From positions 5,486,845 to 5,550,844 of the forward strand of contig NW_004955416.1 in the NCBI RefSeq assembly GCF_000276665.1: DNA of 64,000 nt, in the 5' to 3' direction. The notes beneath the pieces were generated by a model. The model was given only the letters and a program-made list of their open reading frames with translations, ran no database searches and had not been told where the DNA came from. Position 1 is the first letter of the stretch. Every line of letters begins with the position of its first letter. This DNA is from Chinchilla lanigera. Its lineage: Eukaryota; Chordata; Mammalia; Rodentia; Chinchillidae. Below, piece by piece: positions 9,954 to 22,547 of this stretch. A program made the translations under genes and the position numbers.

Positions 9954-11979
9954 CTAAAGGGAAAGGGAATATATACATTAACAAAACAACAATGATTAGC
10001 AAATCAGTTACAATATTGAGAGTATTACAATTGATTGGCATTTCCTATTCACTGTGGTTGGGAATTTAAAACATTCAAAATAGTTATTTTGTACTGAATA
10101 GAAAATAACATGTTAAATATTAAATGAGCATGTGCACACAGCAGTTAAGTCTTCGTTGTGGTATCACAGATGTAAGTGGCTGCCAGGCAGAATAAACCAT
10201 TCCTGGCCAGTGGGTAGAAGATGACAAAACCTTTGGATATTGTGTAGCAGATCTTAACTTGGTATAAACAGTCTGGTCAGGTCTGAGCCATGAAAGTAGT
10301 GCTTGAAAATTCTGCGATACGAGTTGCTATAGTTCATTTAACCTGTTTTTCCTACCATGTCACTGAAACTTAATGTACATTTTTGATATTTTTATCCTGT
10401 GCCCACAGACTGAGAGGTAGTGATCCAGTTTGCAGCAATTTAATTATACAGCCATCAGTTGATTTCAAGGCTAGTGTTCTTATATTATGCCACCCTAATT
10501 ACACCAAAAATATATGGGCAACTTCTGGATAACTGGAGACACATTGGGGTTGTTCCTCAGCTTAAATTACTTACTGCTCGCTATTAGGTATCATGTAATA
10601 TTGAGCACTTGTGTGCCTGCTGCTTTGTTACATGGTAATAAAATATCTTAGCCTTCACCTGTACCTTGAAAATAGGTGATGTTATAGAAGCAGAAAATGT
10701 TGCCATGTAATTTCAGACAGGATTTGAATCCAGGTATATATATCTGACCGAAGGGCCATTGTTTGCCTTTGTCCCAAGCTGACTCAGGTACACATACACC
10801 AAAGTAACATGTAATATATATTTATACTTCATATTTTTGTATTACATTGTTTTAAGTACTTGTTTGACTAATTTTTATGGATAGGACTACTGAATTATAG
10901 ACAAGTCATAAAGATTTTACTTAACTGAAAAGTGGGACATATTGTTCCTCTAAAACATATATAGTGAATTTTAGTTTTTAGGTCTGTTTGACATTGATAA
11001 AAGTAAAAAGGCAACTAGGAAGAGGGTTTACTGGCCTGGTAAAAGTGGGTAGGAATAATTCTGGACTTAATTCATTTTAAATCTTTCTGTCATCCCCTCA
11101 CAGCATTACTGCCAGCGGGACTTTTTTTCTTTTTCTTAAACATGTCAAATTTCAAAATTTGAACCCTTAGTGTGGAATCCTAGTACTGTATCTACAGAAG
11201 ATCAATTAGGTTATAGACTGTAATAGCTGGCATAAGAACATCTGGGATTGGAAAATGCCTTCAACACTGAAATCCTTTCTCCTTTATCAAGTTCGTTTTT
11301 CAAAGTTTCTTTCATTTTTCTTAAAAGTTGTCTTTGCTAGTTTTTACCCTTAAAGACACAAAGCTTTATGTAGCCCACGTTTGATCATCCTCTGATTGAC
11401 TTCTTTCCTAAAGCACATGATAGAAATATTTAGAGCAAGACTTGCTTCATACGTTCTTCAAGTTTCACACTGTATACAATCTAGCTTTTGTTTTCAAATA
11501 TTTGTCTAACTCCATACATGGGAGTCTGACAGGGCTGTGGGGTGGGGGTTGTGCAATTTTGAGGAAGTGCAGGGAATCCTGAGGCCTCGTGGGCAATTCT
11601 GTCGTGTGGTAGGTAGAATCATATAAGGAATTGTAAGTAGGTGGATGCTGCGTTACAAGTTTTTACTGATAGGTCTCCAAACACACAGTGCAAACCTTGA
11701 TGTTTTAGGAAACAGATAGGCAAGCATTCTCCTTTGTTAAAATGAATGTTAATGTTAAAACTAATATATCCTTGCTTTCTTGTCTCTAAAATGGCTAAAG
11801 TTGTCTGTAATTGATAACATTACTCCTCCCTCCCTCCCTCTTTCCTGTTTTTTTAATGTTCCTTTACCCAGCCAAAATCAACTTGATTTGAATCTTCTCA
11901 ATCTTTAGCCCATGTATTCTCTGGTTAGCTGTACTTCTCTAAGACAGTCTAGAAAAAAGGGAAATTAAAAGAAAGGTAC
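9954..11979 (-). other. RASGRP1 intron 16
   Basis: GT-AG intron with donor gtacct and acceptor tttag on -. It holds an old MIR-like fragment around 10,600-10,740 and a CCCT-rich tract near 11,825-11,845. Nothing coding is seen in the rest. Confidence 0.85.
10600..10740 (+). repeat. MIR-like SINE fragment
   Basis: The order of blocks resembles a diverged MIR: a GAGCACTTGTGTGCCTG-type opening, a CTTAGCCTTCACCTG middle and a CAGGATTTGAATCCAGG-type ending. Divergence is high, as for mammal-wide repeats. Confidence 0.5.
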
Positions 11980-12365
11980 CTGTTCCAGCTCTTGATATGT
12001 TGGGAGTCTGAGATGACGGAGCTCTTCTTTTGATTTTATGAGGGACTCTTTATTCTCCCACTTGACAAATGCCCGCTTTCTGACCAAGACTGGACTGGGG
12101 CATGGAGATGTAGGACTGGGAAGTACATAAAGGGTGTCCTGGGCTGTCTTCCTTGGAGAGGACAGCACGAAGTGACCAGAAGGGGCCTCACTGCCAATCC
12201 AAGGTAGCAATTCAGTCTGGGTAGTCTTGTGGGCAACAGTCCTCTTAAGCCGAACAGAAATCTTCTGTGCGGATACTCCCATCAGCATGATGGTCCGATC
12301 CTTACTCTCCTCACTGTGTTCCACAGCCTCCCCGTTTAGGAATGTAAAAGACCCTTCCTCGGGTG
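11980..12365 (-). CDS. RASGRP1: RASGRP1 exon 16, SuPT/PT regulatory region
   Basis: The 386-nt exon has acceptor ctacag and donor CAG|gtacct. It completes the Ala codon split after exon 15 and adds 128 codons. The peptide runs from [19 protein letters not shown] to [11 protein letters not shown]. It covers the low-complexity Ser/Pro linker ([17 protein letters not shown]) and a basic stretch before the coiled coil. In RasGRP1 this C-terminal part suppresses and then drives plasma-membrane targeting. The match to human is close, with scattered changes such as [14 protein letters not shown] where human has KATQTESQPWIGSE. Exon end phase 0 joins exon 17. Confidence 0.97.
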
Positions 12366-14440
12366 CTGTAGGGAGACGCATGAAGTGTTACACTCTCAGA
12401 GAAGCAGACAGCCAATACTCTCACGTTAATTTAAAATGAGACCTTCCTTTCTATTACAGGAGCTCTGCATTTTCATATACCACTCATGTTCAGCCATCCA
12501 ATGTTGAGACAGCAAAGGCTTAAATCCAGGACTTTTGTTGGCCAACCCACAGCGACTGGTACTAGATGTGTCCGCCCCGAGGAAAAGGCATCATTTAGTG
12601 TTTGCCCAGAGGTTGCCTAGAGGATTACTGTTTCTACAGGCAAGTTGTAATTCCTGCCTCAATGTTGAAGCTTTTCACCAATTAAGGAGAGCAGGATCAA
12701 TATATAGAGGAAAGTGTTCCATAAATTACTGTCTGTGGACTTAGGTTTGGAAGCTCTTCCTCCTCAAGTCTGTCCTGATACAGGTACCCTCTAGCGGACA
12801 GCAGCAGCCCTGTGGGACCCATTTGTGTAACGGGTACAGCTTCCAACTTTGTGGAAGTCTATTCCAAAATGTATTGACCTCAAGTGACACTGATAGAGGA
12901 AAGGAAGGATGAGTTGGTCTGGTTTTGTTCCTTACACTAATACCCCTGCCCAGAGTCCAGCCTGGGAGAGTTAACCATAAGGAGTAACTTCCTGGAAAAG
13001 TAAAGAAAGAGCAGATGTATTGAGGTGGGTGGTAGGCTTTTAAGATTAACAACAGATCATCGAAGTTTTCTGTTTTCAAAAATTTAGCGTAATTCTGTTT
13101 TTGAAAAGTCACTAGAACCTATACATCATTAATACACAGATTATGGAGTGATTAATTCATTAAATGGGGGTGAAAAAAATAGCTTTCAGAGTTTAGAGAT
13201 TGAAATGATTATGTAAGAGAAGTACTTTTTAAAAAAGCATGCATTTGTACTAAAATTTTTATATTTTCCTTCTACTAAGTTTTCTAGCATCTATAACTAG
13301 AATCCATAATTCTAATAATGCACTAGAAATCTTTTTTTTTTAATGGTAGCAAAGTTTTATTAAAGGTAAGAAAAGAAACAGGCTGTGCAGAGCAAGTTTG
13401 GGCCAAGTAAATGAAGGAAAAGAAGTACACCCGACAGTGTAAATACACTGCCCTGTACTACGAACCTTATAATTGATCCTCATTGCATTTTTTTTCCTCA
13501 AGCAGAACATGATTTTTAAATTAGCATTTAATATTTATCCACATAAAGCCCAAAATTATAATCTTATATTATTTAAGTACTAGAATGTTTAAACAAGTTA
13601 TTCACTCTAAAATAATTACATTTTTTGGAGGAGTGTTATGGGTGGTTGCTTTTTGAATCTATTTTCTGCTTTTTAAAATTAACATATTAAGCACATATAT
13701 TACTGGAATTTCATGTGACATTTCAATATATACATACAACATGCACTGACCTTGATGAACACAGATGCTCCCCCACTTCCCTTCCCACTGACACCCTTCG
13801 CACTTCCTAGTATTCACTGTCGTATTTTCAGGTTGATTTTTTAGGTTTCCACATCTGATAGGCAACATGTGATAGTTGTGTCTGGCTTATTCTATTTAAC
13901 ATGAGTCTTCAAGTTTCATCTATTCTTGCTGTGAAGAACAGGATTTCATTTTTCTTTATGGCTTAGTAATACTCCATTGTCTATATATGCCATATTTTCT
14001 TTATCCACTTATCCCCTGATGGGCACATAGGCTGATTCCGTATCTTAGCTATTTATGAATAGTGACACACTGAATATGGGTGTACAGGTATTTGTTGTTT
14101 GCAGGGGCTGTATATCCAAGAATAGGAAAATTAGATCATCTGAAAGTTTTATTTTTAGAGGAACTCCATACTATTTTCTGAAGTGGCCATACTAATTTAC
14201 ATGCTTGCCAATAGTTATGATTCCTTTTCCCCTGTATCCTCCTAGTTAGCAGTTATTTTTCTTTTATAGCACCCATTCTAATATTGCTTTCTAGTGTAGG
14301 TTTGCAATCCTCTGATGGCCAAGATATTAAGCATGTCTTCATATATTTAGTGACTAATCATTGTGAGAAGTGTTTTAGATCATTTGCCCATTTTTACATA
14401 GGGGTTTTTGCCAATTTCTTACACTGGCATCATACTGTTT

Positions 14441-14640
14441 GTTTTCTTTTTCCCTCCCTTTGTGGTTTCCATGGTTTGAACCCTAGACCTTTGCACTGAG
14501 CTACAGCCACAGCCTTTGTACAGTTTTTAAATTTCCAGACACAACCTAAGTTGCCTGGCCCAGGTGTGAATTTGCAATCCTCCTGCTCCACCTCCCAGAG
14601 TGTTGAGATTATAGGTGCATATGTCCCACCATCTCTGGTG
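14441..14640 (-). mobile_element. B1-ID composite SINE, antisense
   Basis: On + the order is complement of an ID-like part (ggtttgaaccctagacc, gagctacagccacagcc), a T-rich linker, then complement of a B1 (cctcccagagtgttgagatt). This is the reverse of the B1-then-ID order seen at 37.8, 46.7 and 52.4 kb, hence - strand. It interrupts the L1. Confidence 0.7.
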
Positions 14641-16462
14641 CTTGTTTTTGTTAACTTTTTGAGTTTTCTATGTATTCTAGATGTTGATTCTGTCAGATAA
14701 ACAGCTAGTAAACATTTTTTCCATTGTTATCTTTTCACTGTTCTTTTGCTGTGCAAAAGCTTTTTGTTTGATGTAAACCCATTTGTCGCGTTTTTCTTTT
14801 GTTATCTGTGCTTTTGAAGTGCAAAAAACTATTGCCTGTACCAATCTCTTGAAGTGTTTCTCCTATTTTTAATAGTTGTAGAGTTTTAGGCTTTAAATTA
14901 AGGTCTTTGTTTCATTTGGAGTTAATTTTTGTTCAGGGTGAGGAGTTGAGTTTCAGTCTTCCTCATGTAGATACTCAGTTTTCTCAGCACCATTTGCTGC
15001 AGAGGCTGTCTTTTTCCCAGTATATGTTTTTTAGAATCAGATACCTATAGCTGTCTGGGTTAATTTTGGATTTTTTAATTCTGTTTCATTGGTGTATGTG
15101 TCTTTTTATGCCAGTGCCATGCTGTTTTGGTGACCATGGCTTGGTTGCATATTAGAAATCGGGTATTGTGATTGCTCCAGCTCTGCTTTTTTTTTTACCT
15201 AAAACTGCTTTGGCTCTTGGAGGTGTCTTGTGAGTCCATATGAATTTTCACCTTTTCGTCCCCCTACTTTTGTGAAGAATGTCATTGGCACCTGATGGAG
15301 ATTGCACGGAATCCTCAGATCACTGTGGTATTCCTGTGTGGCCCTTTCAACAGTTCTTTCAATCCATGTACATGAGGGATCTGCCTGTTCTTTAGTGTCT
15401 TTATCAGTGTTTTGTAATTTTCACTGAAGAGGTCTTTTGCTTTCTTAGTTTTGTTTATTCCTAGGTGTGGTATGTATGTGTATCTCTATTGTGAATAGGA
15501 TTCTTACCATGATTTCTAACAATTTTATTTTTGGTGTACAGAAAACCCACTGATTTTGTATTCTTGCATTTTACTGAAGTAATTTATTAATTCAAGTAGT
15601 GATGGTTGAGTCTTTAGGTGTTTCTATGTGTAGAATCTTATCATCTGTAAGCAGAGATAATTTGATTTCTTCCTTTTATTTGAATGCCTTCTATTTCTAA
15701 CTCTTGCCTCATTGTTCTGGTTAAAACTTGTAATACTGTATTGTACAAGAACAGTGAGATTGGATAACTTGTCTTCTTGATTTTAGAGAAAATGTCATTT
15801 TTTCCTCCTTCAGTATAAAGCTGGCTGGAGTTTGCCATATAAAGCTTTTATTATGTTGAGGTATGGTCCTCCTATACCTAATTTGTCCAGAACTTTTTTG
15901 TTTTTGGAGATATAAAAATTTACCAAATGATTTTTCTATATTGACTGAGATGATCACATGATTTTTATTCTTGTGTCTCAGAAATGAAACTAATTTGGTC
16001 ATGGTGCATAATCTTTTTGATGCACCCTAGAGTTCAATTTGCTAACATTTTGTTGAGTTTGCATCTGTGTTCATCAAGGATACTGGTCTGTAGTTTTCTT
16101 TTTCTGTTTTATCTTTGTCAGATTTTGGTAACAAGTTAAAGGATGGCCTGATAAAATGAGTTTGGAAAGGTTCCCTCCCTGTCAATTCTAGGGAAAACTT
16201 TGAAAAGCATCTGTGTTAGTTCTCTTTCTTTAAAAAATTTGATAAAATTCACCAGTGAAACACCAGTCCACTAGCTGCAGATAATAAACATTTCATTTAT
16301 GAGGGACTTTTTTTGAGTGCCATATTATTATTTCCAGTTTATTATTTCCATTTTATTTTTTTTATGTAGACACTCATTGCTATAAACTTCCCTGTTAGTG
16401 CTGCTTTTGCTGCATCCCACAGGCTTTGGTATGTTGTGTTTTCAGTCAAGAAGTTTTAAATT

Positions 16463-16546
16463 TGGGCTGGGGATATAGCTCAGCAGCATAAGCGCTTGCC
16501 TGGCAAGCTTGAGGTCATGAGTTCGATTCCTAGTACCAAAAAAAAA
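16463..16546 (+). mobile_element. ID-type SINE with target-site duplication
   Basis: The body starts at gggctggggatatagctcag, has a GAGTTCGATTCC box-B motif, and ends in an A-tail. The direct repeat aagttttaaatt flanks it at 16,451-16,462 and 16,547-16,558. It interrupts L1. Confidence 0.92.
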
Positions 16547-19044
16547 AAGTTTTAAATTCTGACTTCTTCAGTGATCCATGTTTAAAAGTGTGTTCTGACT
16601 CCAAGTATTTGAGTAATCTTTAAAGTTCCTCTTGTGAGTGATTTGTAGTTTCATCTCATTGTGACCAGAAAAGATAGAGGAAATGGCTCATTTTTAAATT
16701 TGTTTTTGGCCTAAAATTTGGTCTGTTTTACAGAAAGTTCCACATGCTGATGAAATGTTTATTATCTGCGGCTAGTGGATAGACTGTTCTGTAGATGTTT
16801 ATTAAGTCCATTTTATCTGTAGTATAATCAGGATGTTTGTTGTTGGTGGTGGTTTTTTTTTGGTCCAGATGATCTATTAATGAGGGTAGGGTATTGAAAT
16901 TCCTCACCATTATTGTATTGGAACCTATCTTTTGCCTTAGGTATGACTGTTTTATAAAATTGGAGTTCTGATATTAGTGCCAATAGATTTACAATCATGT
17001 CTTATGATGAACTGATCTCTTGATCATTATCTAATGAGCTTCTTTCATGTTTTTTTTTGTCTTGAAGTCTTATTTTGTCAGCTATAAGAATAGTTACTCT
17101 TACTTTAGGATTCCTTTCGCTTGGAATATCATTTTCCATCCTTTCAGTCTGTGTGTATCTGTGAAATGAGCTTTGTGTAGACAGCATATTGTTGGGTTTT
17201 GTTTTTTTAATCCATTCATCTGAATTACAGTACATTTAGGGTTATCACTGAAAGGTATGCATTTAATGCTTGTCAGTTTTTAAACATTCTTTGGTCTTTT
17301 CCTCCTCACTTAATCATCCTCATGATATGGTAGTTTACAGTACTGGTAATGTTTGGTTCTTTTCTGTTTCACTTCTGTATATCTGTTCTTTAGTAGTTAC
17401 CTTTCTTTCATTTCTAGATACATGACTCCCTAAAGCATCTTTTGTAAGGATGGCCTGTTGGTCCTGAATTCCCAGAGGTTTTGCTTATCTTGGAAGTTCT
17501 TTTTTTCTCCTTCATCTGTGAAGGACAGCCTTTGTGGGGAATAGTAATCTTAGTTGGCATTTAGGTATTTATTTTCTTTCAAAAGTTAGAATACATCATT
17601 TGATTTCCTACTGGCCCACAGGGTTTCTGTTGAGAAATCTGTTGGTCTAATGGGGTTGCCCTTAAATGTAACTTGGTCCTTTTGTCTTGCAAGTTAAAAA
17701 AAATTTTTTTTGTCCTATACTTTTTGGTTTTGGCTGTCCTGTATCATGAAGGAAGTTCTTTTTGTGTTATGCCTATTTGGGATTGTAAAAGTTTCCCTTA
17801 CATGGATATCCATGTCTTTCCCAAGATAGGGAAGTTTTTTGGTGCCATTTCATTGAGTAGGTTTCTATCCATTTCTTAACTTTTATTTCCTCACATTCAG
17901 GGATTCCAATGATGTAGGTATTGTTTAATAGTGTTCTAAAGATACTGAATGCTGTCATTTTTTTTGTATGAATGTGTTGTTTCAAAAGACTTGTCTTCAA
18001 GTTCCAATATTCCTTCTTCTGTTTCATGTAGTCCATTGTTGAGGTTTTCAGCTGAGTTTTTAATTGAATTATTGAGCTTTCATTTCAAAGACTTCGGTTT
18101 GGTTCTTTTTTCAAAATATCTGCCTTTGCTGAATTTCTCATTTGTATCTTGCACTGTCTGCCTAATTCATTTAATTTATTTGTATTCTCTTCGAGCTCAC
18201 TGACTTGTAAAAAATCATTGTTTTGAATTCTTTATCAGGTATTTCATCCATTTTAGTATCTTCACTATCTGTTAGTAGAGTTATGATCTTTTGCAGGTAT
18301 CATGTTACCTTTTCATATTTCTTGTGTTCCTACATTGAAATTTGCTCATCTTATGGAAGTGTAGCATCTTGGGTGATTGGTTTGTTACACAGTGTTAGCT
18401 TTATTTTTAGCTAGGAACTGCAGCGTAGTTTCCCCAAAGCATCTCTGGCTGTGATAGTGAGTTTAGGCACGATGTGTAAGGCATCCGAGTCACAAAGACC
18501 CACTGTCTCTTGTTTCAGCTGAAGTGCCCACAGGCAGGAGGAGGAATGGCTTGTGTCTGGATCCAGGCAAAATTTGTCTCAGGGCTTCCCTTGGCTGTGC
18601 ACTCCCAGGGACAGAAGCAGGGCCAGGGTGATGGCTGGGGATCTCCCTAGCTCTTCCACCTGTCATTATGCAGGGTTAGTGGGAATGCATCCCATTTGGA
18701 GCTGGTGCAGTTCCTCTGAGTCTCCCTTGCTGGGGTAGAGGACAGCCAGAGTGTTTCTCTTAACTTCTTCAGTGGGAGTCCCAGGGAGCACTCATGACGT
18801 AGTATTTCCCTTCCTTCACGACTTCGCTGAACTTCCAACCTTTTCCATGAAGTCTTCACCAAAAGGACAGGGCGTGCTCTCTGTTGTATATTTGTCATTT
18901 GTGTCTCTGTAGCCTATGTGGCTTATAGCACATACCCTCCTGCATTGTTTCTAATGCTCTAACTAGACAGAGGCAGTCCTTTCTTCCTGGGAGTCTAAAT
19001 AATATTTACAATCACTGTTATTCATATACATATATATATATATA

Positions 19045-19155
19045 AAATCTGCCTTAAATTCACTATGTAACCCATGCTGCCCTCAAACTCATGATCTTCC
19101 TGCCTCAGCCTCCTGAGCACTGAGATTATAAGCCTGCATCACCATGGCCAGCCCA
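19045..19155 (-). mobile_element. B1 SINE fragment
   Basis: The + strand carries the complement of a diverged B1, with the block cctcagcctcctgagcactg and a ccagccc end. A (TA)n run precedes it at about 19,026-19,043. Confidence 0.75.
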
Positions 19156-20028
19156 ATTTATCTCTTGACTATTTAACTTTTTTCAGTTTAGTCCTAAGAG
19201 TTTTCTTGCAGGATTTGAAATTTTAATCTGCAGGCTTGTATTGCATAGGCGTCTTCCTCCATGTCCTCCCTGCATTTACTGTTGTGTTTTAGAACGTTGA
19301 CAGTTACCTCCACCTAGCCTCTGACGATTCCCAGTCTAGAACCTGGTTGTAAATTAATGGGTTCAGATTCTTCTCCTGGAAGAAAATTAGTGGCATCACA
19401 GGTAGCCACTCATCCAGTGTATGCTTCTTGCTGCTAGGTGTGACAGCAATGACTTTTCCAGGATCCTCATGAGCTACAAGCAGTGAGTTTGGTTTGCTCA
19501 CCCTTCATGCATAGTTGGTCTCTGTTACTGTGCAGAAACCAGATTCGCAGCTGCATGTTTCTGGAAATGGAATCATGAAGACCTGTGGATTCAGCTTCCA
19601 CTCCTTATTGTTCGTGGTACACTTCTGATCTGTGGAGACGTTACTCTTTGGTTCTCAATACAGCTATGCCTTTTAATATGCTGTCTACATTCCATATATT
19701 GTGTATGTTATAATATACACATTACATACAAAAGCACACACTTACTCCCTATCACTGTTTTGAGTTGGGGATGGAGTAGGACAACTGTTAATTTGGGCAC
19801 AATCTTGGCAGAAGTCAGTATGTGTACTTGGTGTAGGTGCCCAATGAACATGTGCTGACTTTTAGGCCTAACCTGCACTGCTGTTCCAGCCAAAGTCTAG
19901 GTGTGGGAGGGGTCGGGAATAGAGTTCAAGGTTAACTCAGACATAGACACGTGGTTATCTCTCCTGCCCCCAAATTTTTGCCCTTTTCTGTGTACTTTCC
20001 AAGAGGAACATTCCCAGTGTCTACTTAC

Positions 20029-20178
20029 CATGGAGCAGATCTCTACCTCCCAGTGAGCAAAGGTTGGCTGTTGGTGCCAGGGAGGTGTTCTCCATGGGAG
20101 CTGCTGGGTTTTTGGTTCGCTTCTTGCACTCGAACACCACCAAATCTTTGCACTGTTTGTGGCAGTTCATCCCACAGT
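20029..20178 (-). CDS. RASGRP1: RASGRP1 exon 15, second half of the C1 domain
   Basis: The 150-nt exon has acceptor ccacag and donor CATG|gtaagt. It starts by completing Asp (G|AC) and encodes [20 protein letters not shown], the zinc-binding Cys/His half of the DAG-binding C1 domain. A linker ending [11 protein letters not shown] follows. In the linker human has E-N-N-T-S where this has E-N-T-S, a one-codon deletion that fully explains the predicted 796-residue length against 797 in human. End phase 1 matches exon 16. Confidence 0.97.
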
Positions 20179-20926
20179 CTGTGGACAAGACACTTTGGTC
20201 AGGAAGTCTCACCTCTCTTCTGTAGGTCTTACCACCAATTCACACAGTGCTCTCCTGTCAGGTGTGTCCGTGCTCTCTTCTACAGCTGACCTCACCCAAC
20301 ATTTCCAGTGACCTAGCACTGTCCCTGGCAAACCCCTGCCTCACAGGCCTGTCTTAACCCTTACCACCGAGTGTCGTAATCTGAAGGAGCACCTGCTATC
20401 CTGGAGGGAAAAGATGGTATCCTGGTCATCCTGTATACCTGCCCTACTCTAGGGAGACCCTCCGGAAGTGCCCAGCTGCTAGGTCTTACTTTTTCTTCCT
20501 TACAGTACAAGGTCTTCTTTCCCCTACTCTTTAACTGTCTTACTCACAAGGAAGGGCACTTACATCCGTGAATCACTGATAAAAGGAAAGAGGACAAAGA
20601 CCTTTAGTAATCATTTATCTTGTTTCAGAGTGACTCAGTCCTTTTCACTTTCGTGACTATACAGGAGCTCAGTCTCCTCTATGCCATCTCTACTTCCAAG
20701 TCAACCAAGGCAGAGAGAAGGTCTTGTACAGGGAAACTGCTGAACCGGCCCCCCAGGCAGCCCTCTCCCGTACAGTGTCCGTCACGCTCAGGTGCTCTTG
20801 GGAAGCTAGTTTGGAGATGAGGCTCTGAAATCCGCCATGAAGTTGTGGACTGAATGGACAACTGCAGTGGGTAAAAGTGAGCCTCTCAGACCAGGGAAAA
20901 CAACGCAGTGGCCAGTGCTAACTTAC
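20179..20926 (-). other. RASGRP1 intron 14
   Basis: A 748-nt GT-AG intron. No repeat or other feature is recognised. Confidence 0.85.
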
Positions 20927-20963
20927 CTTTACATCGATATCCTTGTTTGATCACTCCCCAGAG
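20927..20963 (-). CDS. RASGRP1: RASGRP1 exon 14, 37-nt exon inside the C1 domain
   Basis: Acceptor gtag and donor AAAG|gtaagt bound a 37-nt exon encoding LWGVIKQGYRCK plus the first base of the next Asp. These residues form the DAG/phorbol-ester-binding loop and a zinc-ligand Cys of the C1 domain. It enters in phase 0 and leaves in phase 1, so skipping it would shift the frame and destroy C1. It is too short to be found as an ORF, but its peptide and both splice sites match RasGRP1 exactly. Confidence 0.96.
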
Positions 20964-21635
20964 CTACGAGACAAACGAGACAGTGCACCACATGTCATTA
21001 TCTGGCGTGAGGCTTCAAACTGACATCCATGCTTTATTTTCCCTTGTTCATTCCCTAGCTCAAGTTTATCTCTTGAATGTCTTGTCCTGACCTTTAACTG
21101 AAAACAGGAAATATTTGTGGTCACCAGAGTCAAATGTTCTCCAGAAGCTCACTGTAGTGGCTTTATGACTAGGTCTTCTGTAGACCTGAAATGGATGAAT
21201 CACACACCTGACAGGCTCCTGCAGACTCCATTCGGACAGAGTCTCTCTGGTCAGGAATGTGGGCTTAGGAAAATTCTTGGCCGTGGTGAGACAGAAGGGG
21301 CAAAGCTGAGGTGGTCTCTTCAAGACAGTGTCTTCTGAAGGGAAGGGAAGATACCTCATAATTCTTTTTTCTAACATTTGAAACAGTATATTGAATACTT
21401 GAAAAAATATATGCAGAATTCAATATTTCTGTACTAATAACACCAGGCCTAATGTACCAGGGAGGAAAAAATCAGGCAAAGTGAATGGAAGTGAAGTCTA
21501 CCCGCCTGAGGACTGGGTCCTTCTGGGTGTTTGCTTGGGCTCTAAGCTGGGATGAATGCATGAGGGTTGTGAGGTCTGTGCCCTTCTTATTCCTGGCCTT
21601 TAGTTCCACCCTGATGCACTCCAGGGACAACTTAC
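20964..21635 (-). other. RASGRP1 intron 13
   Basis: A 672-nt GT-AG intron with strong donor gtaagt. No repeat recognised. Confidence 0.85.
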
Positions 21636-21780
21636 AAATCCAGCACAGTTGTCACAGAAAGTGGGCTTCAGGTAGGTGGTCTCTTGGAAGTTGTGAGGAA
21701 ATCCCAGGCCCAGCTTGGAGTAGATGGAGCTGGCCCTCATGAAGTAGGCCGTGATTTCGTCCCTGCTGATGAGGCCTTCC
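21636..21780 (-). CDS. RASGRP1: RASGRP1 exon 13, second EF hand and start of C1
   Basis: The 145-nt exon has acceptor ggcag and donor GATTT|gtaagt. It completes Arg (AG|G) and runs from [20 protein letters not shown] to [10 protein letters not shown]. It contains the second half of the short EF2 loop ([12 protein letters not shown] across the exon 12/13 junction) and the first part of the C1 domain, with His of PHNF and the first Cys pair CDNC. It is essentially identical to human RasGRP1 here. End phase 0 joins exon 14. Confidence 0.97.
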
Positions 21781-22437
21781 CTGCCAGCACACAGCAAGCA
21801 AGGATGTGAGTGAGGGGAAGGTGGCAGTGCCACTACAGTCCGTACTGCCCGCGGATGCTTCCAGGAACACCCTCACAGGAAGGTTAGAGGACAGCATGTA
21901 AAACGGGGTGAGGCAGCGTGACTCACCCTCACAGGTGTTCTTTGGCCAAACTAGGTTTTCCCAACTAACCTGACCACTAACTGCAAGGGTTGAAATGATG
22001 TGAAATTTGTGTATAGGGAGGGAAATACCTGTGCTACAGTTTCTAACTGTAGAAAATACTTAACTAGGTCCCCCCCTAAAAAATAAAATAAAAATAAAAA
22101 TAACTAGGTCCCAGTAGCCATACATGTGACTTCTCATAATTAAAACAATATATATAATTTTAAGGACAGAAAGCATTAACATTATTTTCCATAATCTGTA
22201 AGGACAAAGCAAGAAAGAACACTAAACTTATTTGTAGTTGGCTGTTTGCTAAATTGGTAGGTTTTTGGACTCTTCAGTTGTGAGTTATAAAGCATCTAAA
22301 TGTCATAGTCTCTTGTGGTCCAAACTAGGCAGAGAGGCCTTCACTTGATGGCTATAAACACACCACTACTTACATGTTCCTGGGGATGCATCTGTAGACC
22401 TGCTCTCACCAGTGGGCTCATACCCACGCATCCTCAC
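21781..22437 (-). other. RASGRP1 intron 12
   Basis: A 657-nt GT-AG intron. It holds a 28-nt A-rich insert at 22,073-22,100 flanked by the direct repeat taactaggtccc. The rest shows nothing I recognise. Confidence 0.85.
22061..22112. repeat. A-rich insert between 12-bp direct repeats
   Basis: The repeat taactaggtccc is present at 22,061-22,072 and 22,101-22,112. Between them lies 28 nt of cccct followed by A/T-rich (AAAAT)n-like sequence. It looks like a retroposed A-tail with almost no body. Confidence 0.6.
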
Positions 22438-22547
22438 CTGTCTTTGTCCATCACACAGAAGGAAAACGGGAAGCTTGCAGCAATCTTTTCAAATTCTTCC
22501 TGAGAAATGTATCCATCCTGGTCATGATCATAGTTTTTAAAGACAGA
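22438..22547 (-). CDS. RASGRP1: RASGRP1 exon 12, first EF hand
   Basis: The 110-nt exon has acceptor ttcacag and donor ACAG|gtgagg. It encodes [20 protein letters not shown] and continues to CVMDKD, ending in phase 2 within the Arg codon. [12 protein letters not shown] is a canonical Ca2+-binding EF loop (Asp at 1, 3 and 5, Gly at 6, Ile at 8, Glu at 12). EF1 of RasGRP1 binds calcium and relieves autoinhibition. It follows the linker in exon 11. Confidence 0.97.

Larger units (their letters stand above)
13625..18880 (-). mobile_element. Long, near-complete but dead LINE-1
   Basis: Read on -, the order is 5' GC-rich region (about 18,420-18,880), ORF1-like region, ORF2 and 3' end (about 13,640). 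ORF2 remnants include MTKLVSFLRHKNKNHVIISV (15,721-16,002) and a broken endonuclease part (16,728-17,235). Many stops and frameshifts interrupt both reading frames. It is split by SINEs at 14,441-14,640 and 16,463-16,546, so it is older than both. It is sense to RASGRP1. Confidence 0.85.
12366..20028 (-). other. RASGRP1 intron 15, mostly L1
   Basis: A 7.7-kb GT-AG intron (donor gtaagt, acceptor ctacag on -). About 13,625-18,880 is one L1 copy in the same orientation as the gene, broken by a composite SINE and an ID SINE. A B1 fragment follows at 19,045-19,155. The parts 12,366-13,620 and 19,160-20,028 contain no feature I recognise. Confidence 0.85.
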
